A stretch of DNA of 6,975 bases, from NCBI GenBank assembly GCA_003453735.1, contig DMNE01000429.1:14635-21609 (forward strand), given 5' to 3'. Position 1 is the first letter of the stretch. Each line of letters begins with the position of its first letter. Source of the DNA: Nitrospiraceae bacterium (lineage in GTDB: Bacteria; Nitrospirota; Thermodesulfovibrionia; Thermodesulfovibrionales; UBA9159). A model generated the notes under the pieces. The model was not told the DNA's origin. It saw only the letters and a program-made list of their open reading frames with translations, and did no database searches. Positions 6,763-6,975 of this stretch are shown here, piece after piece. Made by a program: the position numbers and the translations under genes.

Positions 6763-6975
6763 GTGCGTTTTTTATTTTATGACTCAGTAACCAATATCAA
6801 GAAGGGGAAAACCATAACCGGAGTAAAGACCTTTTCCCTCTCGGAAGAATTCCTCAGGGGGCACTATAAAAAAGTCGCACTCATTCCCGGTGTAGTCATG
6901 ATTGAAGCTATGGCACAGCTCCTCGGCTGGCTGATCATCCATTCCCACGATTTCCAGCTATCTGCTATCATGTCA
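6763..6975 (+). CDS. FabZ-like hot-dog fold 3-hydroxyacyl-ACP dehydratase, 3' end cut by window
   Basis: Seventy-one codons are visible and the frame is still open at the right edge. The sequence from the GTG start reads MRFLFYDSVTNIKKGK, then the hot-dog helix region GHYKKVALIPGVVMIEAMAQ. His34 and Glu48 are 14 residues apart, exactly as the catalytic His/Glu pair of FabZ; FabA-type enzymes have Asp at the second position. The protein starts at the strand matching LVDRV of FabZ, so it lacks FabZ's N-terminal helix and HR-PFL segment. It would remove water from 3-hydroxyacyl-ACP to give the 2-enoyl chain, the step between ketoreduction and enoyl reduction. It starts 13 bases after the upstream stop, so it is very likely in the same operon. 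Hot-dog proteins without dehydratase activity also exist, but both catalytic residues are present. Confidence 0.87.
   Translation, partial: MRFLFYDSVTNIKKGKTITGVKTFSLSEEFLRGHYKKVALIPGVVMIEAMAQLLGWLIIHSHDFQLSAIMS

Overview
The window looks like bacterial chromosomal DNA of moderate GC content. It is densely packed with genes, all on the + strand. No gene in it fixes the taxon. The Gram-negative style gltB and a specialised type II fatty-acid/polyketide-like gene set would fit an environmental anaerobe or relative (Nitrospirota, Desulfobacterota or Planctomycetota), but this is a low-confidence inference from family resemblance.

Layout. Positions 1-2682 hold the C-terminal part (893 codons) of the large subunit of glutamate synthase (gltB); its N-terminus lies off the left edge. 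A short AT-rich gap (2683-2755) follows. It contains two small inverted repeats, a T-rich run and a possible promoter, and it probably separates gltB from a second transcription unit. That unit runs to the right edge: an SDR-family reductase resembling FabG/FabL (2756-3535), an unusual enlarged acyl carrier protein with a C-terminal zinc ribbon (3584-4144), a complete FabF-type ketosynthase (4181-5476), a second ketosynthase-fold protein lacking the nucleophilic cysteine (5469-6749, overlapping the previous gene by 8 bases), and the start of a FabZ-like hot-dog dehydratase (6763 to beyond 6975).

How the genes work together. The five genes cover most of an acyl-chain elongation cycle: carrier (ACP), condensation (KS plus a KS-beta/chain-length-factor-like partner), dehydration (FabZ-like) and reduction (SDR). 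The cysteine-less KS beside an intact KS is the arrangement of KS-alpha/KS-beta heterodimers in type II polyketide, aryl-polyene and related systems, so this is probably a dedicated pathway for a special acyl or polyene lipid rather than housekeeping fatty-acid synthesis. The product cannot be read from this window. The most unusual part is the ACP: about 49 extra residues lie between the phosphopantetheine serine and the final ACP helix, and a CxxC...CxxC zinc ribbon is attached. Other oddities are the reductase's Tyr-X5-Lys spacing, the Cys-to-Ala change and altered gating loop in the second KS, and strong ribosome binding sites only on the ACP and dehydratase genes.

No tRNA, rRNA, CRISPR array, insertion sequence or long repeat was seen. 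No non-coding gap exceeds 300 bases.
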